This document shows positions 33,547-44,264 of a stretch of 64,000 nt of DNA, piece by piece. Within the stretch, counting starts at the first letter, position 1, and each line of letters opens with the position of its first letter. The stretch spans positions 9,542,171-9,606,170 of the forward strand of contig OU452236.1 of NCBI GenBank assembly GCA_911728455.2, read 5' to 3'. The stretch is from Marthasterias glacialis (taxonomy: Eukaryota; Echinodermata; Asteroidea; Forcipulatida; Asteriidae). Position numbers and translations under genes: made by a program. The notes beneath the pieces are model-generated. The model saw only the letters and a list, made by a program, of their open reading frames with translations, made no database searches and was not told the origin of the DNA.

Positions 33547-34006
33547 AAGAGGTAAACCGATATTTAAAAAAAAGGAACCCACGTTCAGACTTGTTCACGC
33601 AGCGCACATGATTGGCAAATTATCATCCTCCTTTTCACCCACTCAATACATCTCATGTTACAAATTATAGTTCAAGTTGGTATGCGAAACACTGTAGGCA
33701 GCGCATAATACCAAGCCACACTTGCAGGCAATCATCATGCGGTGCTGTGTCTTTTTAATTTCTATAATTATCAAAAAATGTAGTGATTGTTTAATATCTC
33801 TCTGGAATTGGTACTGGTATAAACTTGAGTTTTCAAATTGATTTGTTTCCTTCTCCTTTTCCGATAATATTACCAATCCTCTTCCATGTCGTAAAGCCCC
33901 AGCTGAACATTGGTGATAAGAAAAACATAAATGTTCACAGGTTTACATATAACTTACATGGTATAAAGATAATGATGGTTGAAAACTTTCCTTGAAGTAC
34001 TTCTGC

Positions 34007-34110
34007 TTTATAATAAAAAATAATAACAATGACAATTTATTAAGCGCACAAATCCACAAAAAAGAGCTCATGGCGCTAGTACAATACTACAAGATAACTT
34101 ATTAAATAAT
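34007..34110 (-). mobile_element. LINE 3' tail, minus strand
   Basis: The reverse complement reads GCGCCATGAGCTC ... GTGCGCTTAATAAATTGTC then (ATT)n. This is the same kind of tail as at 33500-33546. Confidence 0.6.
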
Positions 34111-34114
34111 AAAT

Positions 34115-35390
34115 ACAAAATACAACAATGCCTGAAGTGTCATCGTTTTTAAATAATGTATGAAATGAGATCCAAAATTAGTTTTTGTCTCAGTGGTCTC
34201 AGTGAGACGAAAACTCTGCCTAGTTATGTGTACAAAAACGCTGAATGCATTGTTATTACCGTGTTCTTGCAAATGAAACAACGAAATGAGCCGACATTTT
34301 CACAGGTTGGTTTTATTACACATGTATTGATTTGGGCAAAGAAATTCAAGATTTTTGACCAAAAATGGGAAAAATAGTCACAAACACCTTCTTGTGACGA
34401 GTTTTGGAAATTTGTTGATGTCATCTTGTAGAACATTGGTGAAATGAACATTGTGGCAAGTTTCATAAAAATCGGTCGAAAAGCTTGGCAAATACGGCGG
34501 GGGAGGCACCATGTGTCTAATGCAGGTTGGTCTCAAATTTGAGAATGTTTCATTTTTGTTGACCACAAGCAAACAAAAGCAAGAAGAGCTGACAACTTTT
34601 TTTTTCTTATTGTAGTTGGATATCTGATCCATATTTTCCCCCAAGTTTGGTGACTGTCAGCCCTGCACTAATTAAGTTATTGGTTTACCGCGTAGATAAC
34701 TCTTTTTCTCAGTAGAGCTGATATATGATTTTCTAATGCCAAGATATCAGCAGTCAATGATTGCACGTCCAATATTTTTATTTCATCATGTAGAGGAGAA
34801 CAAGCTCTTTCTTTTGATATATAATTTGACAAAAAGGTGAAGTGGAAGGGCACAAACACGGCTGTAATTATACGCCAAAACTGCCTTAAAATAACTCTCA
34901 AAAGTATACCCCTTTTTGCAGAAAATTGTCAGTGCCTCGTAATCGGTGACTGTGGGATTACAGATCGAGCTACTCCACCAGGTGGTATCGTGCCAGGTGG
35001 GGATCAAATAGCCAAGATTTGAACTTAATTGGCTGACCCCCAACCTTGTCGAATTTTCAAGATTTTGCATGGTTTTCTCGTGAACTAACACAGAAAGTCC
35101 GACAAAAGTCCGACACGATAAAATCCTATTGGAAAATGTAAACATGCGTGGGCGTACTTCTAGCGTGCGCGTTCATGTCGTACAGTGTGGCATTGAAGAG
35201 ACGCACATTGTGCTGCCCAAGTGTACAGTGGTGATTTAGCCAATGCTGTGATTGGTCAATGAGTTTGGGGCGGGGCTTAATGGATCGGTCTGTTAAAATC
35301 TTATTACTGGACCAAATTAAACTCCGGTTGTTTGCAAATGTCCGTGAATAAATAACAGCATGGACTAATATATTCAACTAAATTTTTGAC
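34115..35390. other. Intergenic, nothing assignable
   Basis: Chance frames only. No domain, splice structure or repeat family recognised, apart from single-copy AT-rich sequence. Confidence 0.45.
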
Positions 35391-35495
35391 CCAAGATATT
35401 AATAATGAGGGAAATTGCATTTTAAAATTTATATTATGAGACTCCAGGTAATGGACCGTGACCCTGTTTCTGTATCTGTGGGGTTACAGCGAGTT
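35390..35495. repeat. Inverted partner of the repeat at 31998-32090
   Basis: Shares CATTTTAAAATTTATATTA and the CCGTGACC / GGGGTTAC words in reverse order and strand. Confidence 0.6.
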
Positions 35496-35997
35496 TCCCT
35501 CGGCCCCCACTTGAGGCTCTGGGACCGATCGAAATAGCCAGTCAACAACCCATTACGTTGGTTAGGGGAATTCGCAGCTGGCCGGCCTGCGATTTTTTCC
35601 CCCAGACCACACGTTGAGGGGGCCTAAAACTCGTCCCGATTGGTCAGTGTTACTAATGCATTATGCATGTTAGGTCAAAAGAGTGAGTTTTCTATTTCGC
35701 ACGGAAGTCGTTGTGTGTGAATTGATCGGCGGTCTCATCGGTGTCCGGCAATGATCTTTGGTTACGCATTGAGTGACACAACGCATTGAGTGGCACAACT
35801 ATATATTTTTTTTATATACATACTTTCTCTCTCCTTGCCTTACCATTTATGCAGTGTTTTTTCCAAAATCGCGGCCGGCCTAGCAACTTTGCGGTTGGAG
35901 TTTGCAGCCGGAAATTGGTAATACGCTGGCGGCTGGCATTCGTTGCTGTTTTTTTCGCAGCTGTGATTTCGTGGCTAGCTAGCTTCAGCCTGCTAGT

Positions 35998-36024
35998 TGT
36001 AGAAATTAATTTCTACCTCCATGG
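35998..36024. repeat. Palindromic mini-insert, degenerate copy
   Basis: GTAGAAATTAATTTCTAC followed by CTCCATG. It matches the consensus of the palindromes at 39569-39604 and 61544-61574, but with a truncated left arm. No target duplication is visible. Confidence 0.55.
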
Positions 36025-36984
36025 TTATTATTCACTGATTTTGACGGTTGTAACGACTGTATAAGCATGTTAACCTTTGACATCTTATGGTTTATTGGAC
36101 GATTTCTTGTTAATTACAGGGCACTTGGATTACATTCCTTGGAGAAAGTGTTCTATAAAGTATACTGATATAATTTTTCAGTGGTAATTAAAATCATTTT
36201 TCGAAATATGAGGCCTCAATGTACCTTTAATAATTTGACTTGGCTTTTACATACTATGTTCTTCAAAGACTCGAGGTCTTCTCAGAACCAAAAGTTTGTG
36301 TCAAAAGAAATGCCTTTAAACAATGAAATTGTGTGATTTTTTGTAAAATTTCACACAAACGTATGCCAGCTTTGGAACCGGAAGTAGCTATCACTTGGGC
36401 GTGCAGCAATGCGTGAGTGTGACGACATTCCACTGTTAGCCACGCACATTTCACACAAACCGGCTCCTTCATTTGCTGGAAGCCCGCTGGGAAATGCATT
36501 GATGTTATTGTCTTTGGTGATTTATTTGAAAACAACATATTTTGGGGACTTGTCTTTCAGGTGTGTCTTGCAAAGACTCAACAGGGTTTCAGCAGAAATG
36601 TCGGTTGCTATTATAAGAAATTTCTTTGAACGAAGGAATGAGTGTTTTTCGGTCAAAAATAACACAGTAGCGTATAAAGTGGAATCGGAAGCAGCGCAAA
36701 CTTTGGGCGTGCTGCAAATGCGCACGCATGTGACGCAATGACGTAGCAACAGGATAGGCAACAGTATGGGTCCGAGTATCTTGCCGATTTATGTGACTCG
36801 TCGAATCTGAGTCAACACAAATTGTGACTACAGTCGGAGTTGTTTCAGAGTATAGCGTATATCGAGCCCCTCGGGTTTTGATGCTTAGTTTCAAAAGGCC
36901 CAACAAAAATTATCCATTTAAATAAGTAGGCCTACCGGTAATAAGGTAAGATACGTGGGATGAGCAGGTAAATTTGGTTTCATC

Positions 36985-37460
36985 AGTTTGGATGTTATAA
37001 ATAACACCATAGAGCGCTGCAGTCGTGTGACAGGGCGCTAGCTGAAAGGAATTTATCTAATTAGTACCGGTAGTCAGTTCAGGTCATCAATGTCACGAGT
37101 TATAAGCAGAGTTAAACGTTAAGTTTCAAGTAACATGTCGACACATGGTCAGCCAACTGAACTCATTATAGTTTGGGTGTTATAAGTAACACTGTGTCAC
37201 CCCCGGTGCAGTCGTATGAAAGGGCGCTATAACTGAAAGAAATCTATCTAATGAATGGTAGTCAGTTCAGGTCGTCAAAATGTCACGAGTTATAAGCAGG
37301 AGTTAAACGTCAAGTATCAAGTGTCAAGTCGACACAAGGTCAGCCACCTGAGCTCGATCAATACATTTAATTAGTTTGGATGATATAAGTTACACTGTGT
37401 CAACCCCTGTGCAGTCGTGTGGAAGGGCGCTATAGCTGAAAGGAATCTAATAGTATCTAA
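36985..37460. repeat. ~195-bp tandem repeat
   Basis: Two and a half units. Landmarks recur at about 36990, 37178 and 37380 (GTTATAA(G/A)TAACAC, TGCAGTCGT, AGGGCGCTA, then TCAGTTCAGGTC and TGTCACGAGTTATAAGCA). The array continues at 38855-38901 and at 40463-40530, where it is split by two TTAA elements. Confidence 0.85.
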
Positions 37461-37464
37461 TTAA

Positions 37465-38850
37465 AGGGACACACCGACTTACTGTTTACCTAATTTAGTG
37501 ATGTGGAATGACAGACAATTTTTAAATGGTAACGACACTAGGCCCACCTTTCAGCATGAATGATTCACAATGTGTTGAACGAGCTGCTCGGATTAGTCTA
37601 TGGTATGCTTGTAAACGCCGCGTTTCTTAAAAGGACACACCGGCTTACTGTTTACCTAATTTAGTGATATGGAATGACAGACAATAATTTTTAATTAAAA
37701 AAAAAATCATCGCAATATCACGTAATTAACGAAAAATGTGAAAAAACACGGTCAAAGGTCAGCTTATACGCTTTTCTAGCCGTTGCAACTGTCAAGTTTA
37801 CGTGACATAAAATATACGCAGGCATATTCACAATACAGTTCTATGACACAAACCTGTCCATCAAAATTATGGCAAAGACCACATCCTTCATGTTCTCAGC
37901 GTGACCAGCCTGCTGCAGTCTAAAAACTAATGGTAGTGTCCCTAATCTCGGACCATCTTTTTCACATTGGCTTGGCCAATAACAGTCATGTGCCAAGCGA
38001 GCCTCCCGCTTTCGCTGCAAACGGATTGCCAATCCTGGCAGCTTTAGCGAAGGCATTCTCCCGTTTTTCGGGCGATGACTTCACTGGCCGGCCGCGGCCA
38101 CCGCCTACGGTTTTTTGTTGTGGCGATTGAGGGGAGTGGACATTATGCAGCTATCATAGAAGTAGATAGATCAGCTGTATGGGATAAACATTCCCCGTCG
38201 TCGTCGCTCGTATGCGTGGCGCAGGCAACACGTTGCAATAGTTAGGGGATAATAGCTAGGGGTACAAACTAAAACCCTCGTAAAAAAACGTAATTGTTGG
38301 TCTGGCTCCCTACCCCTTCGACAAGCTCCCAAGCTTACGGCTAGACCGACCGGCAAGCTGGGGAGTTCATGCCCGGGGGTTTGTCTCTCTGGCCCCACGA
38401 GACACGGCACCGGCTGTACCGGATATGCCCCAAGGTTTACGTTCCGCTAGCTCCCACGCTGGTGCGCCGTAAAACACGCTTAGGTTGCACGGACTCTCTG
38501 AATGCGAATATTACGTTCGATTTTTCATCATTATTTACAAATTGTATCAATAATCTGAATACATAAGTCTTTTTTGTCAAATACTCATGAATATTTGTAA
38601 AAAAAAAGGATTTAAATTTGGTTCAGTAATTTACTTTTATACGGCTGGAAGTAAAACTAACTCCGAAGATCACGTGATTTATCCGAACCACTTTTTGTTT
38701 GGGATAAATCGTTTTTTGAAAAATGCTCGAAAACGGCAAAATTTGATGGTTTCTTTTAGGAACCGTTCTTCTCCATTCCTGAAAGACCTTTGAAGTCATA
38801 TGTTAGCCTATTTTGTAGCCCAAATAGCCCAACGAAGCCGGTGTGCACCT
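37465..38850. mobile_element. TTAA-flanked TIR element, left copy
   Basis: Ends AAGGGACACACCGACTTACT and AACGAAGCCGGTGTGCACCT are inverted at AGGGNCACACCG. TTAA lies on both sides (37461-37464; 38851-38854). Removing the element restores the tandem repeat. The left 170 bp contain a second, partial start of the same end (37632, GGACACACCGGCTTACTG). 1386 bp, no transposase recognised. Nearly the whole interior recurs inverted in the right copy. Confidence 0.85.
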
Positions 38851-38905
38851 TTAATAGCAGTCAGTTCAGGTCGTCAAAATGTCACGAGTTATAAGCAAGA
38901 GTTAA

Positions 38906-40458
38906 AGGGGCACACCGGCTTCGTTGGGCTATTTGGGCTACAAAATAGGCTAACATATGACTTCAAAGGTCTTCCAGGAATGGAGAAGAATGGTTCCTAA
39001 AAGAAACCATCAAATTTTGCCGTTTTCGAGCACTTTTCAAAAAACGATTTATCCGAACCAAAAAAGTGGTTCGGATAAATCACGTGATCTTCGGAGTTAG
39101 TTTTACTTCCAGCCGTATAAAAGTAAATTACTGAACCAAATTTAAATCTTTATTTTTACAATTATTTATGAGTTTTTGACAAAAAAGACTGTGTGTTCAG
39201 ATTATTGATACAATTTGTAAATAATGATGAAAAATCGAACGTAATATTCGCATTCAGAGAGTCCGTGCAACCGAAGCGTGTTTTACGGCGCACCAGCGTG
39301 GGAGCTAGCGGAACGTAAACCTTAGGGCATATCCGGTACAGCCGGTGCCGTGTCTCGTGGGGCCAGAGAGACAAACCCCGGGGCATGAACTCCCCAGCTT
39401 GCCGGTCTAGCCGTAAGCTTAGGAGCTTGTCGGAGGGGTAGGGAGCCAGACTAACAATTACGTTTTTTTACGACTGTTTTAGTCTGTACCCCTAGATATT
39501 ATCCCCTAACTATTGTAACGTGTTGCCTGCGTTACACACACGCGGGACGACGACGGGAATGTTTATCCATGGAGGTAGAAATTAGACTAATTTCTACCTC
39601 CATGGTTTATCCCATACAGCTGATCTATCTACTTCTATGATAACTGCATAATGTCAACCCCCCCCCCCCCCCCCCAATCGCCGCAACAACAAAAAACCGG
39701 TGGCGGTGGCTGCGGCCGGCCAGTGAAGTCATCGCCCGAAAAACGGGAGAATGCCATCGCTAAAGCTGCCAGGAGAAAGGCAATCCGTTTGCAGCGAATG
39801 CGGGAGGCTCGCTTGGCACATGCTGGCTTTCCCTTTGGATTTATCGTGTGTTTTTTTTTACTTTTTACTTTTCGTTGGACCGCCTTCTGGTTTTTCCTTG
39901 CGATGTTTTTTGTACCGATCCTTGGATGTCGAAGAAACGTTCTCCATTGCAAGTAAGTTCGTCCAGTTCGTCGTACACAGAATACAAACTGTCCGTTTAT
40001 GTCTGTTTTTTATTTACACGTTAATTTGAAAATTGTACAAGAGGCAGAATCACTGACATTTGAGGGGGGGGGGGGGGGGCTGGAAGAGCATAATAGGGCG
40101 TGCTATGTCTGAATAATCAGACGTATACAGCACCACGACGACGATTATGTATTTTTTATTTACACGTGAATTTGTGCTGGATGGATATGAAGTCTGGATC
40201 CCCATGCCTCGCTATGGTAATAATTCATACTAAAACAGAGCACCAGTCTACTTACAACATTGCGCAACATTGTCACGTAAACTTGACAGTTGCAACGGCT
40301 GGAAAAGCGTATAAGCTGACCTTTGACCGTGTTTTGTTTTTTACACATTTTTCGTTAATTACGTGATATTTTGATGATTTTTTTTACAACAACCATTTAA
40401 ATAATTGTCTGTTATTCCACACCACTAAATTAGGTAAACAGTAAGCCGGTGTGTCCCT
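38906..40458. mobile_element. TTAA-flanked TIR element, right copy (opposite orientation)
   Basis: Begins AGGGGCACACCGGCTTCG and ends GTAAGCCGGTGTGTCCCT, with TTAA at 38902-38905 and 40459-40462. It is a reverse-oriented relative of 37465-38850, only ~50 bp away, so the two form a ~3-kb near-palindrome. Long C and G runs lie near 39658 and 40065. A 36-bp palindrome is inserted at 39569-39604. The short frame around 39751-39830 (AKAARRKAIRLQRMREARLA on the plus strand) is shared between copies but is too short to assign. Confidence 0.87.
39561..39612. mobile_element. 36-bp palindromic insertion with 8-bp target duplication
   Basis: Insert 39569-39604 has arms ATGGAGGTAGAAATTAG and CTAATTTCTACCTCCAT around one base. 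It is flanked by GTTTATCC at 39561-39568 and 39605-39612. The sister element has the uninterrupted site at about 38180-38195 (reverse complement GGGGAATGTTTATCCC). The insertion is therefore directly demonstrated. Confidence 0.9.
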
Positions 40459-40519
40459 TTAAACGTCAAGTATCAAGTGTCATGTCGACACAAGGTCAGC
40501 CAACCGGGCTCATTACAGA

Positions 40520-40950
40520 GTTGCTATTTGACAAATTTCAGAGTTATTTCGATAATAAATTTGAAGCCACTTCTAGATCCAGTAAAGATGTCGAAGACGG
40601 AAAATTTAAGGAGCTTCAAAACCAGAAGCGCAGAAGCTCACGAAAATCAAACATGTCGCGCAATTCACTTTCTGCGGACACCTAGAGATTCAACTGGAAG
40701 AATCAAAGTGGTAATTCTACAAAAGAATGACATTAAAAAAACACTAGACGCTAAGGAAGAGCTCATCGCTAAACGAGCAAAACACAAAATAAATCCCCCC
40801 CCAAAAAAAATAATAATCCAGATCGCAGACAACAGCAAAACAGGCTGGATGACTGTACCCACATGGAGAACTGAGAGAGGTCGAGCTTAAGAGGGTATTG
40901 GCAGTTGATGAGTCAGCAGAGGAGATTGAAACAGAGATGTGTTAATGACA
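40520..40950 (+). mobile_element. Retroelement-associated protein fossil (possibly DIRS-like)
   Basis: Peptides such as ELLFDKFQSYFDNKFEATSR, KFKELQNQKRRSSRKSN and KEELIAKRAKHKI with KIIIQIADNSKTGWMTV resemble the small accessory or gag-like protein found beside tyrosine-recombinase retroelements in cnidarians, amphioxus and echinoderms (recalled pattern: a repeat of 'K-R-x-K-L-I-x-I-A-D-x-S-x-x-G-W'). It is broken, with a few breaks. No ends or enzyme are visible. Confidence 0.4.
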
Positions 40951-41235
40951 AGAAATCAAACAGTGGTTACAAGACGTATGGTGCTAGCTGTTCTCCGTTT
41001 CGAGAACCATAAAAAAAGTCTTTATTGGGTTCAAATGCGGTCATAGGCGGCCGCATCCCATGCTTCAGAATAATATGATCAGAACTAAAGTTTTGAGTGC
41101 AATTCTTACGCCGTCCATTAGAAGGAAATTATTTTTTATGCGTATGAGCGCAGCGAAGTAACATGACCGCTAAGCTATACTAGAGAATTGTTTTTTGAAG
41201 CCCTTAACAAATAGAGGTATATCAGAAGATCTGGT

Positions 41236-41360
41236 GTGGATTTCATAAAGCGCTAGGACTAGTCTTGTCTAGAGTTAGGACGAGTAACTAGTCCTAACTT
41301 ATATAGTAGTCATAAGTTAGGACTATAGTCGAAGTTTGGACTAGTTTTTGTGAAATCCAC
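41236..41360. mobile_element. MITE with GTGGATTTCA ends
   Basis: GTGGATTTCATAAAG at the left and TTTTTGTGAAATCCAC at the right are inverted. The interior is palindromic (GGACTAGTC, GTTAGGAC / GTCCTAAC). 125 bp. Confidence 0.8.
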
Positions 41361-41454
41361 CTTGGTAATGGAACATGGTAGATGGAAGACGCGTACAGCG
41401 AAAACAACCCAGATAAATATAAAAAGAAATGTATTTCAAAAGAAATGTAAAACA

Positions 41455-41560
41455 AAGACTAGTCTTGTCTAGATTTAGGACGAGTAACTAGTTCTAACTT
41501 AAAGTAGCCATAGGTTAGCACTATAGTCCTAAGTTTGGTCTAGTTTTTTGTGAAATCCAC
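41455..41560. mobile_element. Partial second copy of the GTGGATTTCA MITE
   Basis: Same interior (GACTAGTCTTGTCTAGA, AAGTTTGGTCTAG) and right end (TTTTTTGTGAAATCCAC). The left end is missing. Confidence 0.75.
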
Positions 41561-42420
41561 CTCTACTAATCGTACTACATACGAATCGTAATCAAATAAA
41601 ATCTTTACACATTAAAGTTACTATAATGTGATGTCAACAAAATTACGGACAACAGTCTGCATGTAAATTTCGAGAAATTTCACATATCAAAAAATGGTTA
41701 AAAAATAAACTTTACTTTACTACTATATTTAATGATTATTAATCATTAGGTAGAGGTCCTATTATGGCCCCTATTATTCAACAGCTGCTTGGCAGCCCCT
41801 TTTCAACTTTAACCAATCAGCAGGCTAGCAAACTGGATGATGTGACAGTGAGAGCAACATTATATATTATTAAAAGCTTAAGACCACTCACCGAATCACA
41901 CTTTATTTCATCCTTTTTATACAGAACTTTAATGTACACCAAGGGGTAAACATTTTGTTTACGACGGGTGTAACATTTGGCACCTCCGACGGGACAGGTG
42001 TGTTACCGCACTATATCTGATACAATGCTTAACGACAGCGCCTGTCCAGCGACCATGAACCGTCAATCTCAACCGGGATGAGATTGATGAGATTGATGAG
42101 ATTGAGGACCAAGGCATGAGCAGTTTCAAGGAGTTACAAGATTTTCTGAAGGTTTTCATCCCTGAAAATCAACCATCGGTTGAAAAACCTCAGACAAGCA
42201 CCACACCAGAGTCACCAATGGAGTCTCACCGACCATCGAATCCCCACCTACAACACACTCTCAACCGGCAGCTGGACAGCAGCCGCTGATAGAGGCTAAA
42301 CTAGAGTCTAAACAATTAAACCGTACGCCCATGACGCCTAACAGTTTGAGGACTCTGGCAAGATGAGAGTTAAACATTTCTGGTCATTTCTGGTCAGATA
42401 TGTATGGTGGCTTTAAAGGG
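41561..42420. other. Intergenic, one short open frame
   Basis: A ~70-codon frame on the plus strand (about 42080-42290) starts with a (DEI)n run from a GAGATTGAT microsatellite and includes QGMSSFKELQDFLKVF. It could belong to the retroelement fossil upstream. Not assignable. Confidence 0.35.
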
Positions 42421-42424
42421 ACAT

Positions 42425-42890
42425 CGCAAATATATATTGACGCCAATATTGACGCCAATATTCGCGACTTTTACCCCAAGTCGCAAATATTTACGCCAAT
42501 ATTCACGACATGGACCCAAGTCGCAAATAATTACGCCAATATTCACGACATGGACCCAAGTCGCAAATATTGACGACAATATTGACGCCAATATTTGCGA
42601 CATGGCCTCAATGTCGCGAATATTGACGCCAACATTCACGACATGGGCCCAATGCGCAAATATTGACACCAATATTCACGCCAATATTCACGCCAATATT
42701 CACGACATGGGCCCCAAGTCGCAAATATTGACGCCAAAAATGACGCCAACATTCACGATTTGTACCCCTAAGTCGCAAATATTGACGCCAAAATTGACGC
42801 CAATATTCACGACTTGTACCCAAAGTCGCAAATATTTACGCCAATATTGACGCCAATATTCACAACTGTGCCCCAAGTCGCAAACCCACT
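42425..42890. repeat. Minisatellite of ~42-bp units
   Basis: Repeats of GTCGCAAATATTGACGCCAA, AATATTCACGAC and ATGGACCCAA words in varying order. Some units have an extra 15-18-bp AATATTGACGCC block. It gives a false frame of 148 residues. Confidence 0.9.
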
Positions 42891-42949
42891 AGGTGTGAAT
42901 ATTTATGGTTTTGTTAGCAATCTAGGTAGGCAAGCAATAGTCTGTAATG

Positions 42950-44260
42950 AAAAAAATATTCACAGGCAAATATTCACTCGGGAAAGTACTGAGTATACAG
43001 TGCTTAACACACATCAGTGTATGGGTAACAAAAATTACAAATAATATTCTTCTCCCCGATGCAAAAATTAACATCTATCACAATGGTCGCGGTACCTGCT
43101 GCTAATAGGATTGCGACCTGCCTCTAGCTAGAGTGGTTCCCGGTCCCTACGTCGTTCTCTTCTGACTGTATATAGGGACCGGTAGCTATTACCGATATGG
43201 CGCTTTTGATAGGCCCCAGATTGCGCGGGCGCAGTAGTAATTTTCTAGTTTTAGTGATGACGTTTGTGACGTGTGCGTACACACGTGTGTATCGTAACCC
43301 TTCACCCGGACCTACAGTGAACCAACCTCCAACATCAAATTCAAGCTAATTTAGAAGAACATCTTAAAAAACGTGTCTGCACGACGGGAGATTCTGAGAC
43401 TCTGTGCCCATCATTTTTTGTGTAAATGCCGCACTGCATTGTGGGATTACGTATACCTCTAATAGGCCTATACCTTGTAGAAATCTGCCAGGTATATGCT
43501 AATTTTTCATTACCCACTACCGGTTCCTATATTCAGTCCGAGCGTAAACGATGTAGGGACCAGGAACCAGTCTAGCCTCTAACTACCGGGCAGTCTCAGT
43601 AGTCTGGTTGGTAAGACGTTTGCTCTAGAACGGCGGTGGTCGTGGGTTCGAATCCCACCCGAGCCAAAGTCCTTTTTTCACATGACTCGGGAAAGTACTA
43701 AGTATACAGTGCTTAACACGCATCGGTGTATGGGTAAAATATTACAAATAATATTCTTCTCACCGATGCAAAAATTAACATCATGGTCGCGGTACCCGTG
43801 CTAATAGGATTCGACCTGCCTAGCTACCGGGCTACCGGGCAGTCTCGGTAGTCTAGTTGGTTAAACATCTGCTCTAGAATGGCGGGGGTCGTGGGTTCGA
43901 ATCCCACCCGAGGAAAAAGCCGGTGAATATTATCTCACAGGACTCGGGAAAGTACCGAGTAAACATGCTTAATACACATCGGTGTATGGGTATAAAAAAA
44001 CACAAATTATATTCTTCTCCCCGATGCAAAAAATAACATATCATAATGGTGGCGGTACCCGCTGCTAATAGGTTTCAACCTGCCTCTAACTACCGGGCAG
44101 TTTAGTTGGTGAGACATCTGCTCTAAAATGGCGGGGTCGTGGGTTCGAGTCCCACTCGAGGAAAAAGCCTGTGAGTATTTTTTTTCACAGGATTCGGGGA
44201 AAGTACTGAGTATACAGTGCTTGACACACATCAGTACATCAGTGTATGGGTAAAAAAAAG
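42950..44260 (+). mobile_element. Tandem array of tRNA-like SINE units
   Basis: About 3.5 units with 254-256-bp period. The tail word TCGGGAAAGTACTGAGTATA-like is at 42967, 43684, 43940 and 44194. Each unit has an A-box-like TAGTCTAGTTGGTTAAAC and a B-box-like GTGGGTTCGAATCCCACCCG forming a T-arm, then a body ending in CCCCGATGCAAAAATTAACA. On the opposite strand each unit has a second T-arm-like word (AGGCAGGTCGAATCCTATTA-like). The first unit is split by a MITE (43134-43569). A single copy lies inverted at 27807-28160. Confidence 0.82.
43134..43569. mobile_element. MITE with ~52-bp TIRs inserted in the SINE array
   Basis: The left end TGGTTCCCGGTCCCTACGTC and the reverse complement of the right end (TGGTTCCTGGTCCCTACATC) agree through a GACTG block to ATAGG(G/A)ACCGGTAG at ~52 bp. 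436 bp, non-coding. It interrupts the SINE unit after CTGCCTCTAGCTAG. Confidence 0.85.
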
Positions 44261-44264
44261 ACAA

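Noticed and set aside
42404-42850. Open frame of 148 codons
   Set aside because: Translation of the ~42-bp minisatellite. No non-repeat coding sequence.
43600-44160. Cluster of functional tRNA genes
   Set aside because: The boxes are good, but they sit in identical 255-bp repeat units with SINE-like tails and degenerate anticodon arms.
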